Source of the DNA: Ilyonectria destructans
Lineage: Eukaryota; Ascomycota; Sordariomycetes; Hypocreales; Nectriaceae
Length of the DNA stretch: 64,000 nucleotides
Reading direction: 5' to 3'
Assembly (NCBI GenBank): GCA_020740775.1
Contig: JAHEWK010000017.1
Span: forward strand, 1,116,001-1,180,000
Shown one piece after another: positions 50,201 to 61,195 of this stretch. The position numbers and the translations under genes were made by a program. The number at the start of each line of letters is the position of its first letter. Position 1 is the first letter of the stretch. The notes beneath the pieces are model-generated. The model saw only the letters and a program-made list of their open reading frames with translations, was not told the origin of the DNA and made no database searches.

Positions 50201-52508
50201 TGATATCCCCAGATATGGGCGAATCGCTCCCGGGACTGATCATTGTCAGGATCTAAGTCTGGATGGCTATTTAACCAATAGAGGCCGTGGTGGTGACTGG
50301 ACCCCCTGCCCTGCCACTCGTAGCGACCCCAAAAGTCCGTTAGGTTAAACTTCTGCTTCAGGACAATAGTTCTAAATAGCGTATAACGCTTATGGAAGTG
50401 GTAAGCGGCGATGTGGGCGTTGTCTCGCAGTAGTTGCCGGGACAGGGCCATCCGGCTCGCCTCAGGAGCTGCTTGCCACTCGTGGAATCGAGGCATATGA
50501 CGGTATAGGGATTCCCAGTGGTAATCAGCTGCACTTGCAGTAGCGAAAAGGCCAGGCCTGCCTAGATTATAGGCATATGCTTCCAATTCCTTCCTTTGCT
50601 TATACCAATACGGCCGGGTGCCCCTGATTACAGCGGCTTGGCGCGTGATCGACTGGATCAGTGCCTGAGCCTCTGGCTCGTCAGGCTTAGCCATCGCTTC
50701 CTCTAGGTCAGCGCGTGTAAGGGCTTGACGGCGGCCTTCGTGTTGCTTGACGAAGTAGTTGCTTCGCTTTCGGACCTGCGCACGTAACAGCGTGTTGAGG
50801 GCGACGAAGGGCCACGTCTTATGGCGGGCAAAACGTCCGTCTTGCCATCTCATCGCATGTGCAAGGTAGTCCTGGTACGTGATGCTCCGTAGGCGAGGCT
50901 CCACGAAGTCCGCCTTGCCGTCAGGGTAGAGGGTAGGGAACGCGAGCGTTAACAGCGGCTGGGAACGGTTGAATTCGTTGATAGGGGTCCTGCGAATGGA
51001 AGGCAACGGCATCTGGTGTTGAGCCTGCGCGCCAAGCGGCATATGCTCAAGATCAGCCATACGCTCAGGGTCAGGGGTACCATTAAGGAATCGGGACTGC
51101 AGGGCGTTTAATTCGGCATCGGTAACCTGCAAATTCGGGATCGCTGATGCGTCGGCATCGCAAGGATCCTCTTCTACTACCTCCTCAACAGGGCCTTGGG
51201 GGACCTCGCCGTCAGGTATGTCAGCCACTTGGCTAGCAACGGAATCAACTATGCTGCCGTCAAGAGGAAGCCGTTGCAGGCGATCCTGGCTCACGACGAT
51301 ATCGCGATAGCCCGGGTGGTGGCGCTGTAAGTAATGCAGCCAAATCAACAGGCATGAGCGGCGTACCCGGAATCGCGAGCAAACTGCTGCTGGAAGCGAG
51401 GGTCGCCCTCCATATTAGGAGGCCGCAGGAGTACGATATCTAGCTCTTCAGGTAGGACTGGGAGCTCTTCAAATAGCCTACCAACGTTGCGAAGAAAGTG
51501 GACAACGTGGCCGCGGTATTTATATTGAGCGCCACGTACCTGTAGGACCTTCACGTGTACGTGAATCCTAGCAATAAGCATCTCCTCAACCATCGTTAGA
51601 TCAGGTAGATTGCCGGGGACTTCCCCAAAGTCAAGGTTATTCGTAGCGCTAAAGAAGTAGGGCCCGTCAGGGGCTCTTTCCTTGTCTCGACTAATGCAGC
51701 GGCTGCAGGTTTGCAAGCTATTTCGCTTCATATCGAACCAATGCTCCCGGCAGCGAATGCAACTATGCATCTTGTCGTCGTTCAGGGCAGTATAGAACTC
51801 CCGCACAAGGGCCTGATCCTCCTCACTAAGGGCAGGCAAGTTAAGGTCCCCTGTAAAAGGTGGATCAACTATCTGATCGAACTGTCGCTCTTGAGGCTGT
51901 GGCCGTGGCCGTGGGTTAAAAATGCCTTGACGTGCATAGCGGCCGCGGCGATGACCCTGTGGCAGTAATGAAGGAGTGGTAGGGAACGATTCCTGTGGTA
52001 TAGGTGTGCCTAGCACAACAGGAGCCGTTGGAAGAGTGCCTTCAGGAATTGGCGTTTGAGGAATCGGCGTGCCCAGAACTACTCTTGGCAGGCTAAGGGT
52101 AGGAGGGATAGGGGAAGGTCCCTCCACCGCGCTTGGGGTAGATGGGCCCAGCAGAGGTCTAGGCAGTCCCTGGAGTGCGGGCGCCAGGCCACGGAATAAA
52201 GCAGGCGTGGCAGGAGGTTGTGAGCCGTGCACAGACGCAGGCGTTGGCGTAGTCCGCCTTGGAGGCGTCAGGTTAGCTACAGAATCGGTCCTTTTCGTGG
52301 CTCTGCGTGGCGATATCCTCAAGGCGATATTCCGCATGGCGGCAACGGCGGCTCGGGATTCGGCTACACGTTCCCTTCGGCGTGCCCTACAGTTAGCACA
52401 GTCCCTTGTAAACTTCGTAGGGTCCTTGACGCTTCGAAATTCGACTTCGGGCAGGTCTTGCTTGCAGGTGTGGCAGTTTCGATCTGCCTGGGGTATATCG
52501 TCCTCCAT
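47293..52508 (-). pseudogene. Helitron replicase/helicase (Rep-Hel), decayed
   Basis: Rolling-circle transposon protein in four frame blocks. Block 1 (51345-52508, ATG 52506-52508): Cys pairs (RNCHTCKQ, RDCANCRAR), a Pro-rich region, then a DUF6570-like domain (CIRCREHWFD, LTMVEEMLIARIHVHVKVL). Block 2 (49957-51348): Helitron N-terminal-like domain (LLTLAFPTLYPDG, FARHKTWPFVALN, LTDFWGRYEWQGRGSSHHHG with the paired His of the Rep active site). Block 3 (48957-49853): its continuation (KQVECRFGFPHG, IDYAAKYCSKSEKKS). Block 4 (47293-48941): PIF1-like helicase with Walker A GGGGTGKSF, Walker B YLVIDEKSML, and late motifs ITVHKCQSL and ISYVAVSRVTSLQGL. Lesions: frameshifts near 51368-51376 and 48247-48258, a 190-bp insertion at 49836-50025, and an in-frame TAG at 48957-48959. 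Helitron ends could not be fixed. Confidence 0.85.
49836..50025. mobile_element. 190-bp insertion in the Helitron with short target duplication
   Basis: Flanked by CTTGGT (49830-49835 and 50026-50031). Removing the insert plus one copy restores the reading NKHTK-QVECRFGFPHG. It contains a perfect hairpin (TGACTTAACC-AGA-GGTTAAGTCA) and others (GGCCCCAAAGGGGC-like, CAGCCTGGGT...ACCCAGG). Clear terminal inverted repeats are lacking, so the element class is undetermined. Confidence 0.6.
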
Positions 52509-54012
52509 CTGGCCGTATATGTATCCACCTCTTACCCACCTAGACTGCTGGATATCGCTCGGGCAGGGGGGCTTTGCGACGGCTTACGTCCAATACCGTG
52601 ATAGATCTCGATGGAGAGGCTGTCTTTGAGGTAGTTAGATCAGGTCTGAATGATCAGGGAGGAAACTGCACTGCTTCCCGGAGGCAGGGTAACCGGGGAA
52701 TCTTGAGAGGTAGGCTGGCTGCGGAGGTAATATGTCAACGTAGCAACCTGATGGGTTTGATAGATTCGATAGAAAAGGGAAGTAGCCGCCATGTAGGTTA
52801 GTGGAAGGAGTAAGGGGCACGGGGGTTATTCAGTCAGGATCGTGCTTAGCAACCCAACAAATTGATTGCATGGAAGAAAAGAAGAACTGAAAGCTCTTGG
52901 AGAGTTTGCCAAGCTCGCTAGTTATTACCTAGTCAACGCTCAGGGGGTGGTTTCTGGCGAGGCCTTCATTTGGTGGCGTTAACAGCCGACCAATTCGCGC
53001 ACGAGTTGAGCAAGGCCAGGCCAATTAGCCAATCAGAGGAGGTTTTATGCTCAATTCTTTCTGACAGAGTAAAACGCCCTTCGGGCTGAATAAAACGCCC
53101 TTCGGGCTGAATTAACTACAGAAATCCTAAAAACTTCGTAATAGCCACATCGATCCAAGCTCGTTTAGTGGGTTTGGATGAAATGATTGTGATCGTCAAT
53201 TTAATATATATATCCTGTGAAAAACTTGCCATACGAACAGCATATTGATCTTTAGGATGCAGCTAATATCTCATCTTTGTATAGGCTGATGGAAGACCTA
53301 ATATGGGAAGAAGAGATTTCTAGTGGAAATTCTCGTGAAGCTACCTCTCGTAAGTTGAATTCATCTTCTAATAAGCCCATAGCAAGTTTCACACAGTTCG
53401 GCAGAGGATTCCCTAATAAAGGACCTCCCGTTAGAGGCGTTAGGTTTATAGAACTGTGAAACGGATCGAAGTTGGGTAGAAGAATTAAAGAGATAGTATT
53501 CTTAGGAACGTTAGGTTACCGTCGAATCCAGTAGTAGGGTCGTATTCGAGACCGATATCTATCGCATACCGGTAGAAGAAGATATACTAGAGCTAGAGAA
53601 GCCAGGCCTTATTAAATTATATTATAATTAGAGCAACTAAGTTTATAAAAGCACATTAGATTACATCCTCCCGAGTCTACCCTACTGCTTGAAGATTGAG
53701 AACCTAGGGGTGTGTGGATTGGGTGGCCTAGTGCAGCGTCCAGTCTCTACTTCTTGAAATAGATACGAGGTTGAGAGGTTCTATATTAGAAACGAGCGCC
53801 CAACCCTACAAACCGGCTGCCCGGGTCAAGATCCCCCTTAGAATCCTGCGAGAGCCCAAGTGTCTCCGCTCCTCCCAGTGTGGTCGGCGCGGCACCGAGC
53901 AGCCGCTCCAGCCTCTTGTTCCTTTTCGGACATTCAAACGACATTCACATGGCATATTTTGACAATAGGAAAAAGCTCACTCTTGATAGCACTACCGTGG
54001 CTCCGCAATTCC
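52509..54012. other. Intergenic region, AT-rich in part
   Basis: 5' flank of the Helitron gene. It contains the paired hairpins listed next and an AT-rich stretch around 53560-53660. No gene recognised. Confidence 0.4.
53071..53112. repeat. Two identical 21-bp units, each with a GCCCTTCGGGC hairpin
   Basis: The unit AAAACGCCCTTCGGGCTGAA + T occurs at 53071-53091 and again at 53092-53112. Each holds the palindrome GCCCTTCGGGC. They could be a terminator-like or Helitron-terminal structure; the role is unknown. Confidence 0.6.
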
Positions 54013-54456
54013 ATTAGAAAACCAGAACCTCACAGAAGAGCGATAGGAGGCACCTAAGAACCTGGCTGATGCTTCTGTCATCACGCGCAAGAGGAATACG
54101 ACGCACATTCTGAGAGACCCGAAGTCATGGGATCTGCTGCCCGCCCTCACAAATGCATCTAGAGTTGGATACTACAGCACAAAGTTCGACTGGCCTTGTT
54201 TAACCAGTACGGGCGAAATATGGCCGACGGTATCTACCTACGTATCGGTCAAGTAATCCGTGCGGCGCGTGTAATTATCAACGGCAAAAAGACACCACCC
54301 TTAGATGTGTTCAAGCCACGGATAGATATCTCATTATATATGATGGCGGGCAAGAATACGATTACTGCGGTGGTCCCAGCGACTATGTGGAACTACCTGA
54401 GAGGATTACTGCCAGAAATCCGAACTGCAGGTTCTGTCCCTTTCCAGCCTGGATAG
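54013..54456 (+). pseudogene. Alpha-L-rhamnosidase-like (GH106-type) C-terminal relic
   Basis: Pieces in order: NLTEER-stop-EAPKNLADASVITRKR, SWDLLPALTNASRVGYYSTK, FDWP; then after a frameshift near 54200, NQYGRNMADGIYLRIGQVIR, AARVIINGKKTPPLDVFKPR and MMAGKNTITAVVPATMWNYL. This resembles the C-terminal beta-sandwich region of fungal secreted proteins annotated as alpha-L-rhamnosidases (recalled). One TAG, one frameshift and loss of the catalytic domain make it a relic. Confidence 0.5.
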
Positions 54457-54748
54457 GGATGCCGCTGTTACCGATGGAGGTTGGGCTTGTTGGCCACAGT
54501 TGGAGGATCCAATGGCTCTAACGATTGGAAGCAGTTGGTTGATTACGCACTCTACCAGCGACAGCGGCCAGTATTATCGAGTTTGACACGCAACTACAAC
54601 AGCAATATAGATCTAATTATTTAAAAATTCCATTGCCATGCTCTTTAGGCATTAAACTTCCCAGGATGATTAAATCAAAGAAGAACCTTGGTTGTGGCTC
54701 TAAAGATGTACTACTAAATTGGCCCCTAGAGAACTTAGAAACCAGATC

Positions 54749-56611
54749 CTACTGCGACAGCACTATAATTGAGCCTGACCAGTTGCTCAAAGGATTCAGA
54801 TCTGTGATCCTTTTAACATATAGCTCCGCTTGGCTCCATGCGAGAAAATCACTTTTGCCAAATATACTTGACAGCTCATCAGACGACATACTGTCACACT
54901 CGGCGCCTCGCGGATCACACAGCCGCATTGATCTGATAGACTTCTCGCGCAGAGTATCCAAAACCTCCGCCCACGTCCCGCTGAGCAAACGGACACGGTC
55001 CAGTTTCAAGTCATAAGAAGCCTCATGGGGCCTGCAGACGAAAAGCTGGAACTCCGAAAGATGGAAAGCCACATCTCGTAGAAACAGGTAAGAGAGATTC
55101 CGCCACTGTTGTGATGCTATGAGTCTACCAACACCGAAAGTGGAATGGTCGTCCGGTTCCTCGTCGCTCAACATATCAATTGCGAGTTCTCGGAGGCTTG
55201 GTGTGTTCAAGCAGGGTGCAAGGATGTCGTAAAGTATTTCTTCATCCGATTCTCCATTGATCCAGTGTTTACACTCAAAGGAGAACCTTTGCAACTGCTG
55301 CATCGCTGATGGAAGCTGTTGTCGCACCTCAGGGGTTGGCAGTAAATTTGAAGGAGCATCCACATACGACAACTCGATATAAATTCTTTCAAGCCACGCT
55401 CCAAAATGCTGGACTGCCACCGGAAGCTTGGTTATTGAATCAAGGAGCCTCGGTGCGAAGCCATTCTTGTAGGCAGTGTACCAATTCATTGGCTGCAGCA
55501 TAGCCTTATGGATTGGCACATTGATGTCGTCATAGTCAAAGAATCGAACGCCCTTCGGTATTGAGTGGTCCCAGTCGAGCAAGTACAGTATTCGCGCACA
55601 GGGCATCTTCGCTATTCCAGCAGCAACTGTTTGCGCGAACTTCCCACTTTTCGACAGCTCTTCTTGATCAGAACAGAGCCTCTGATACTTTTGATGAGTT
55701 GTTCTCAAGAGCATGAGATGTGTGTGATCCTCCTCAGTAAGAGGTTGTGCTTGTGTCTCTGAGGTCCCTTGGGCAATTCGGCGCCAGGATGCTGATATTG
55801 CTTTTAGTTCTTTTACCACATTCAGACCAGTTTCTTCGGGGACATTGCAAAATTCCCATGTTCTCACCCCCTCCATTACTGCCGCTCGTTCTTCAAGCTC
55901 GGCAGCGTGGTAAAGGATAAAATCCTCGATATTGTCGCTAAGGAAAGGATCGTAAAAATGCAGTACAGCTCGAACAACGCGTATTCCCTTGCTGATTGTA
56001 GGGTGGCGCGATATTTCCTCGAAGCGCGATATAGATGAAACACTTAGGTCCACGGAAACAGAACGGAGAAAGAACCGAGAACTGACACGACAAAACCTCT
56101 GACAGGTGAGCCGACAGTTTTTCATATCCTGGGAAACAATGTGCCAGAGGGAGGGTATGTCAGGCCGCGACCCTTCCACAAAATCGAATACCCGAGAGAG
56201 AATTTCATCAGGCAAATTAAAGATATGCCGTGATCGCAAGCTTAGTTGAGATAATTCATTGGTAGAGAGCCGGATTTTGTGTTGAATATCCTCAAGTTTC
56301 CTTTTCCGGACACCTAACCTTTTCAGCTCCCCTGTTAAAGCGAGTTTCGAGTCAAACAGGCCTTTACTTCTAGCCTCGAGGACCCATGCCTCCGAGTCCT
56401 CTCTGTCAGACCAAACAGTCTGGCCGCCTGAATCAACATAGTGTTCTGGATGATCTGGATTTTCCGAACTGTCTTGATGTAATGTCCACAGAGAAGATGC
56501 ACGGAGGAGGTCGGCCTGGACTTTTCGAAGATCGTCGTTAACAATTCGCAGGATGTTGTAGGCCTCTCGAAGGATACCTTGGACTGCGGGGCGAAGGACG
56601 GATGAATCCAT
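54749..56611 (-). CDS. F-box protein
   Basis: 620 aa from ATG 56609-56611. An N-terminal helical region (about 1-120) includes a coiled-coil-like GELKRLGVRKRKLEDIQHKI. The F-box follows at about residues 130-180: IFNLPDEILSRVFDFVEG...NCRLTCQRFCRVSSRFFLRS. The remaining ~440 residues have leucine-rich spacing and probably form the substrate-recognition part, but no named repeat is evident. F-box proteins usually bind Skp1 in SCF ubiquitin ligases. Large diversified F-box families are common in ascomycetes, often near repeats. No intron. The target is unknown. Confidence 0.8.
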   Translation of the reverse strand: MDSSVLRPAVQGILREAYNILRIVNDDLRKVQADLLRASSLWTLHQDSSENPDHPEHYVDSGGQTVWSDREDSEAWVLEARSKGLFDSKLALTGELKRLGVRKRKLEDIQHKIRLSTNELSQLSLRSRHIFNLPDEILSRVFDFVEGSRPDIPSLWHIVSQDMKNCRLTCQRFCRVSSRFFLRSVSVDLSVSSISRFEEISRHPTISKGIRVVRAVLHFYDPFLSDNIEDFILYHAAELEERAAVMEGVRTWEFCNVPEETGLNVVKELKAISASWRRIAQGTSETQAQPLTEEDHTHLMLLRTTHQKYQRLCSDQEELSKSGKFAQTVAAGIAKMPCARILYLLDWDHSIPKGVRFFDYDDINVPIHKAMLQPMNWYTAYKNGFAPRLLDSITKLPVAVQHFGAWLERIYIELSYVDAPSNLLPTPEVRQQLPSAMQQLQRFSFECKHWINGESDEEILYDILAPCLNTPSLRELAIDMLSDEEPDDHSTFGVGRLIASQQWRNLSYLFLRDVAFHLSEFQLFVCRPHEASYDLKLDRVRLLSGTWAEVLDTLREKSIRSMRLCDPRGAECDSMSSDELSSIFGKSDFLAWSQAELYVKRITDLNPLSNWSGSIIVLSQ

Positions 56612-57602
56612 ATTCAAAGAGTTTTTTTGTAAGTTCAAAACGAGTTGCAATAAAGAAGATTTGTTATTGTAGCCGTATCGCGGGTTCTTGGCGGATCTGT
56701 CGTGTCCAAGAGTTGTGAATGGAATTGTTTTGCGGCATTACTTTCGTGGGCGGGGTCAATGTCACAACCCAAGCTAAGGCCTACAAAGGGACCAAGCGGT
56801 GAAGGGTGGCAGAACCCTAGACCCACCTGTTGAATGCCAAACGGTAAGGCTGATGAGTCAGCCTCACGGACGAATCAGGGAAGGAGCGATGGAGCGACAG
56901 GAACGATGGGAGCGAGGGAGTGTCAAGCTCCGGAGACCTTCGCTTACTGTTGGATGTCAAGGGCAAGGATCAAAACCATCGTGAATAGCTTCACTCAGCG
57001 TGAACGCCACACCATCACTAACGACAGGCAACAGCCTGGTGCCTATGAGATCGGCAGACTGAACACAGGTATAAGAGACCGACTTTCGTCGCTCCTTTTA
57101 GATAGGAAGGCGAAGGTTTTGATTCCTCAATCTACACTGATCTTTTGTTCAATGTCTGCATTTGTGTATCGGTGCTAGGTTGACAGGGAGCATCGCTCCT
57201 CGCGCTCCACGTTCCCAGTGAAACCTTAACCTTAAATGGTCGAACGCGCTCTTCTTCGACCTGTTCGACCACGATCAACCAAGCGAACCAGAATAGTATA
57301 TATAGCTTCACTCATTCCCACTTCCCATGGCTAGATAGCTCTCCAGCTTTCAATACAATTTGATTACTCAAGAATACTTCTTGACATTATCAGACGCGAT
57401 ACACAACCCTACGCTCAGCACCCTACGCCCCGTTACAACTGCCAACATAAACCAATCAGGTTACGGTTTACTACGTTGGGAACCTTGACCGTCACAGTCA
57501 AGGACGTTACGTGCTATTAGTGGTTGTGGGAGAGAAATACACAGTGTTCTTTACTCAGCACTGTGCTCAAGCCACAATCGGCCAGAAATGGATTAAATTA
57601 TT
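56612..57602. other. Intergenic region; promoter-like stretch
   Basis: No gene. Around 57285-57400 there is a TATATATAG box followed by pyrimidine-rich DNA and a CAATACAATTTGATTACTCA segment. This resembles a fungal promoter or an LTR U5 region, but without a transcript or paired LTR downstream. Confidence 0.35.
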
Positions 57603-58236
57603 GGCAATTGATAGGGGTGCCGCACCATTTTGATACGGGTGCCACAAGCTTACGGGTGCCGCACTTTTAGCAACTCCCATTGGTCCAAATACTTGTCGGC
57701 CCCGTCAGGCCACCCCACACAAGGCGGTGAGCTGGTCCGCTCCACCACGCCTTAACACTGTCGGGACCACCGCCACTGTCACAGTGGTGTTTTCGTGGAG
57801 TAATTGGGGCATCTCTATATGGAAGCACATGGCCTAGCAACTACGGCCGTGGACAGTAAGTATAATGACTGGGGGGCGCCTTGTCCCAAATCCACTGGGG
57901 GCGAGCAATTCAACTCATTATTATTTTGTTGCGTTACAACTTGACTACAATACACTGTTCCTTAGCGGTATCTGGTGAAGGCATTGTAGAACTGCAAGGC
58001 GTCTTGCAGTCGGCGGGGTTTGACAGAAATAATGGCGATGGCCTAGATACCGCGACGTGACGCGAATTGTCGACGGGCCGAATTTTTGGCAGCGGGCTGG
58101 CAAGAATGTGGCAGAATTCCGGCACGTACCGGTGCACTAACAGGTGTGATTTGAGCCAATGAGAAGCGCTAAAAGTGCGGCACCCGTAAGCTTGTGGCAC
58201 CCGTATCAAAATGGTGCGGCACCCCTATCAATTGCC
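57603..58236. mobile_element. 634-bp element with 69-bp perfect inverted repeats
   Basis: Left arm from GGCAATTGATAGGGGTGCCG; the complement of the right arm is identical for 69 bases and near-identical for 12 more. Each arm contains three GGGTGCC sub-repeats. Flanks AAATTATT (57595-57602) and TAATTATT (58237-58244) match at 7 of 8 positions, a probable 8-bp target duplication. The ~470-bp interior has no transposase. It is a non-autonomous DNA transposon (hAT or Mutator-like). Confidence 0.8.
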
Positions 58237-58858
58237 TAATTATTTAATTTTACAGGGGAAGGCGCACGTCCGCCGGGGGACGTTGGAAGTTGGAAGCTGG
58301 GCGTGATGGGCAAGTTGGCGGCTCCCTTGCGCTGAGTAGCCTTTCGGTACGAAGCTTGCAACAAGAGCCCGTATGGCTGTTTTACTAGTGGGTTGCTGCA
58401 CGTGTTGAGAAGAGGGCGCAGTTTTAAGTGGTCGGCTCTGGGTGGGTGGATGAAGAGACTTGGCCAATAGGGCGCGTGTGTGTGTTACCTTTATTTTGCG
58501 TAGCCAATAAGACGTACGCAGCAGGCTTTGAGGAGCAGGCACCATTTTGAGTGGCACGATTTGAAGAGCTTAATGCGGAACTAAGAGACCTAGCGAATAG
58601 GGTGAGGGTCAATAATTGAGACAGGGATCAGGGGACTGAGACTAGCAGAGACCAATCAGACGCCATACCAAAGAGGGAAAATTGTCAATTTGAGTATAAG
58701 AAACTGCCATGCGAAGATGTCCTGGTGTTGAGATCATTGGGCTTTATCACTCGCACTGGTGTTGAAACCACACTCTTATTTCCCCCACATATCAATCTGT
58801 AAGTTTTCCAAACCCAATACAACAGCCCAAAATACCAACTATTATTATACTAGGCTAC
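58237..58858. other. Intergenic region, weak internal repetition
   Basis: Two loosely similar blocks (GAGAAGAGGGCGCAGTTTTA near 58407 and GAGGAGCAGGCACCATTTTG near 58530) suggest an old tandem duplication. No gene recognised. Confidence 0.3.
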
Positions 58859-60370
58859 TTAAAGTCTCTTTGTGGGATGCCTCTTGTTCCTGCCACCTGG
58901 TTTGGTAGTTGATGACCTCATATTAGGACGAACGGAGGATCGGAGTGTGGCAGATATGTTAGGTGATCGAGAGTCCTCGTTTTCCTTCGCTTCACCTTCT
59001 TCATGGTTATCATTTTCATCAGAGTCTACGGACGTTAAAGGGGAGACCGGCGACCCTGCAATGATTGGAGATGTTGCGGTAGTTACAGTAGACCCCCTGA
59101 GTCTCTTGGGGGCGGGGTTCTTCGAACTTGACTGAGACGATGGAGATGCGGAGATTGCGGGCCTTTTGTTCTGAGATGGAGTAACGGGTTGTTGGGATGG
59201 ACCTCCCTGCGGCGATTGTGATGATTGTGACCGTGACTGTTGCGCCTGTGAAGATTTCTTTGAGGGAGACTTGAACATAGACCTCGCTGCTGCGAAGCCG
59301 CCAGCTTGGGATGGGCCAGGTTCGGTTTTAGAGGGGGAGACTGTGTTAGCGGCAGGTGCAGGTGGCGTGCTCTTGTCCGGAAACGTCCAAGAGTCGGGAA
59401 CGATAATGAAAACATAGTCCTTCTCATCAACTGTAGGGGCAGCTACCATAAGACTATGGTCAAGCAGGCCAACAATCTTGCCGACGCAGTTGAAGGGAAC
59501 ACCTGGTACAAACTGTGTATCTTTCCTATCTGCCATCTTCTTGCAGAGGAGAGAGAATGGCAAAGCGCGAATAGGAAAGATAATAAAAACTTGAAAGGGG
59601 TGGAAGCCTTTGAAAGGGCTCTTTGATGGCTGACCCGGAGTGATGTAGGTACAGCACTGGATAAATGCACAGCATCTCAGCTGCGCATCATCCAACAGCG
59701 GGACAGAGTCCTTGATCAAGTGGGTTTGACCTGTCCCGAGAACCTGCCCCGTCAAAGAAACAACCGGTTGGATAAGTGGAAAGCCCTCACTATTGCAAAG
59801 AGTTCGTGGGTCAATGCTGATAGTTACATTAGTGGCAAGCGCGATATTCGAACTCGAGCTAAGGGGAAATGGTAAGTCTGCTTACGCTTGGTATCCAAAG
59901 TCGCGTATGAGAACAACTGGAACCTTGTACACATCGCCGTCACCATCTTCATCGCTGAAAACATCAGGCTCCCGTAGCACCCACTCCAGTGCGTAGGGGT
60001 GTACTTTGCCAGTGAAATGGAACCACTGATTCTCCCACTCCGATTCAACAATCTGCTGGTTATAGACAGAGAGGTTGAGACTAAAGTAAATCGGCAGTGG
60101 ATCAGGGGATCGATACCCTTCAGGACGCAGCACAGAATATTCAGGCAGTGTCATATAGGGAGGGGGTGGAAGAAAAACCCTGCCAAGAGCTTCAACATTA
60201 AGGCTCTTTATAAGTTGTTCATCTGATGTAGGAAACCGCGTCGGGGTATCCAGCTGACCAAAAAAGGACATGGTCATATCACTACCAAGGTTTTTCTGAG
60301 AGTCATAAGGCATGAGCGGAGGGGGATGACCGCTAAGAGTGGAATTTGAGGTAGAAGTTGATGAAGACAT
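58859..60370 (-). CDS. Three-exon gene of unknown function, possible OB-fold
   Basis: Exons 59886-60370 (ATG 60368-60370), 59591-59816 and 58859-59539; introns of 69 bp (59817-59885; GTAAGC, branch-like CTAAT, ATCAG) and 51 bp (59540-59590; GTTTTT, GCAAG); 463 aa. The first splice removes an in-frame TAA. The N-terminal ~300 residues look globular and beta-rich: DPLPIYFSLNLSVYNQQIV, WFHFTGKVHPYALEWVL, VSLTGQVLGTGQTHL, FVPGVPFNCVGKIVGLLDHS and DYVFIIVPDSWTF. The last ~170 are low complexity (Ser/Gln/Pro, SKKSSQAQQSRSQSSQ) with a basic end (GGRNKRHPTKRL). The alternation of short strands around 'TGQV' and 'CVGKIVG' would fit OB-folds, but that is a guess and I do not recognise the family. It is divergently oriented to the Helitron at 61.5 kb. 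Confidence 0.6.
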
Positions 60371-60571
60371 AATATATTGAACAAGCAAAGGTTTCGATAA
60401 AAAATGGGAGAGCGGTTAAGATTACGACTCTGCGAGAGAGAGAGAGACATTAAATTATATAGTATATACAATGCGAAGATTGATACCACTTGGTAAAGAT
60501 ACTGTATTTCGTTGCGCAGACAGGATGTAGCATCGCCGATCTCCATCCAACATTTTCAGCCAAGAACTCCT

Positions 60572-60828
60572 ATCCCTGCCGGTGTGGATACTTGCACAAT
60601 TGAATTGACCAATTAATGTAGATGGTGAACAGATTTGCTTTTTCCATGAGTACAAAGGATTGGCCAAAACGTCAGCACATGTCGCCGATCGCAGTAAAGC
60701 ACCTTGAGGTAAGAACGTTGATCCCTGCCAAGTGGATACTTGCACAACGGAATTGATCAATCAACGTAGCTGTTGAACAGAATTGCTTCTTCCACGATTA
60801 CAAAGAATTGACTAAGATATTAATACAT
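60572..60828. repeat. Direct duplication, period about 148 bp
   Basis: Copy 1 (from ATCCCTGCCGGTGTGGATAC, about 60572-60680) and copy 2 (ATCCCTGCCAAGTGGATACT, about 60719-60828) share TGGATACTTGCACAA, GAATTGA(C/T)CAAT, AACAGA(T)TTGCTT and the ending ACATG. Copies are diverged and non-coding. Confidence 0.75.
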
Positions 60829-61005
60829 GAAAAAAAAAGAAGAAAAAACAAGTATGAGAGCTGGGCAGTATATGATAGGTAGATGAAATAACGTGGTGTG
60901 TATTATATCAATCACATAAGTGCCCATCGATGTTACCATTACAACGAAAGAGGGTGAAGGGATATTTTGATCTATTGGTATATCAATACTGCAGCGGCCA
61001 TATGA

Positions 61006-61195
61006 ATAAGAGGGTGGAGGAGTATGATGCCGTATTGGTATACCGGTGTAATGGCATTCCGACTAGATAATGGGATGAATAATCAAGCCCGAAGTTAATT
61101 ATCACGAAAGTAAGAGGGTGGAGGAATATGATGCTCTATTGGTATACCGGCGTGATGATGCTCCGAGTAGATGACGGGATGAATAATCAAGTCCG
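61006..61195. repeat. Direct duplication, period about 104 bp
   Basis: Copies at about 61006-61091 and 61110-61195 share TAAGAGGGTGGAGGA(G/A)TATG, TATTGGTATACCGG(T/C)GT, TAGAT(A/G)A(T/C)GGGATGAATAAT and CAAG(C/T)CCGA. A third, shorter relative begins near 60948 (AAAGAGGGTGAAGGGATATT). Non-coding. Confidence 0.8.

Noticed and set aside
57180..57450. Possible solo LTR (TTGACAG...CTGCCAA ends, TATA box)
   Set aside because: Ends match imperfectly, no target duplication and no internal retrotransposon sequence nearby.
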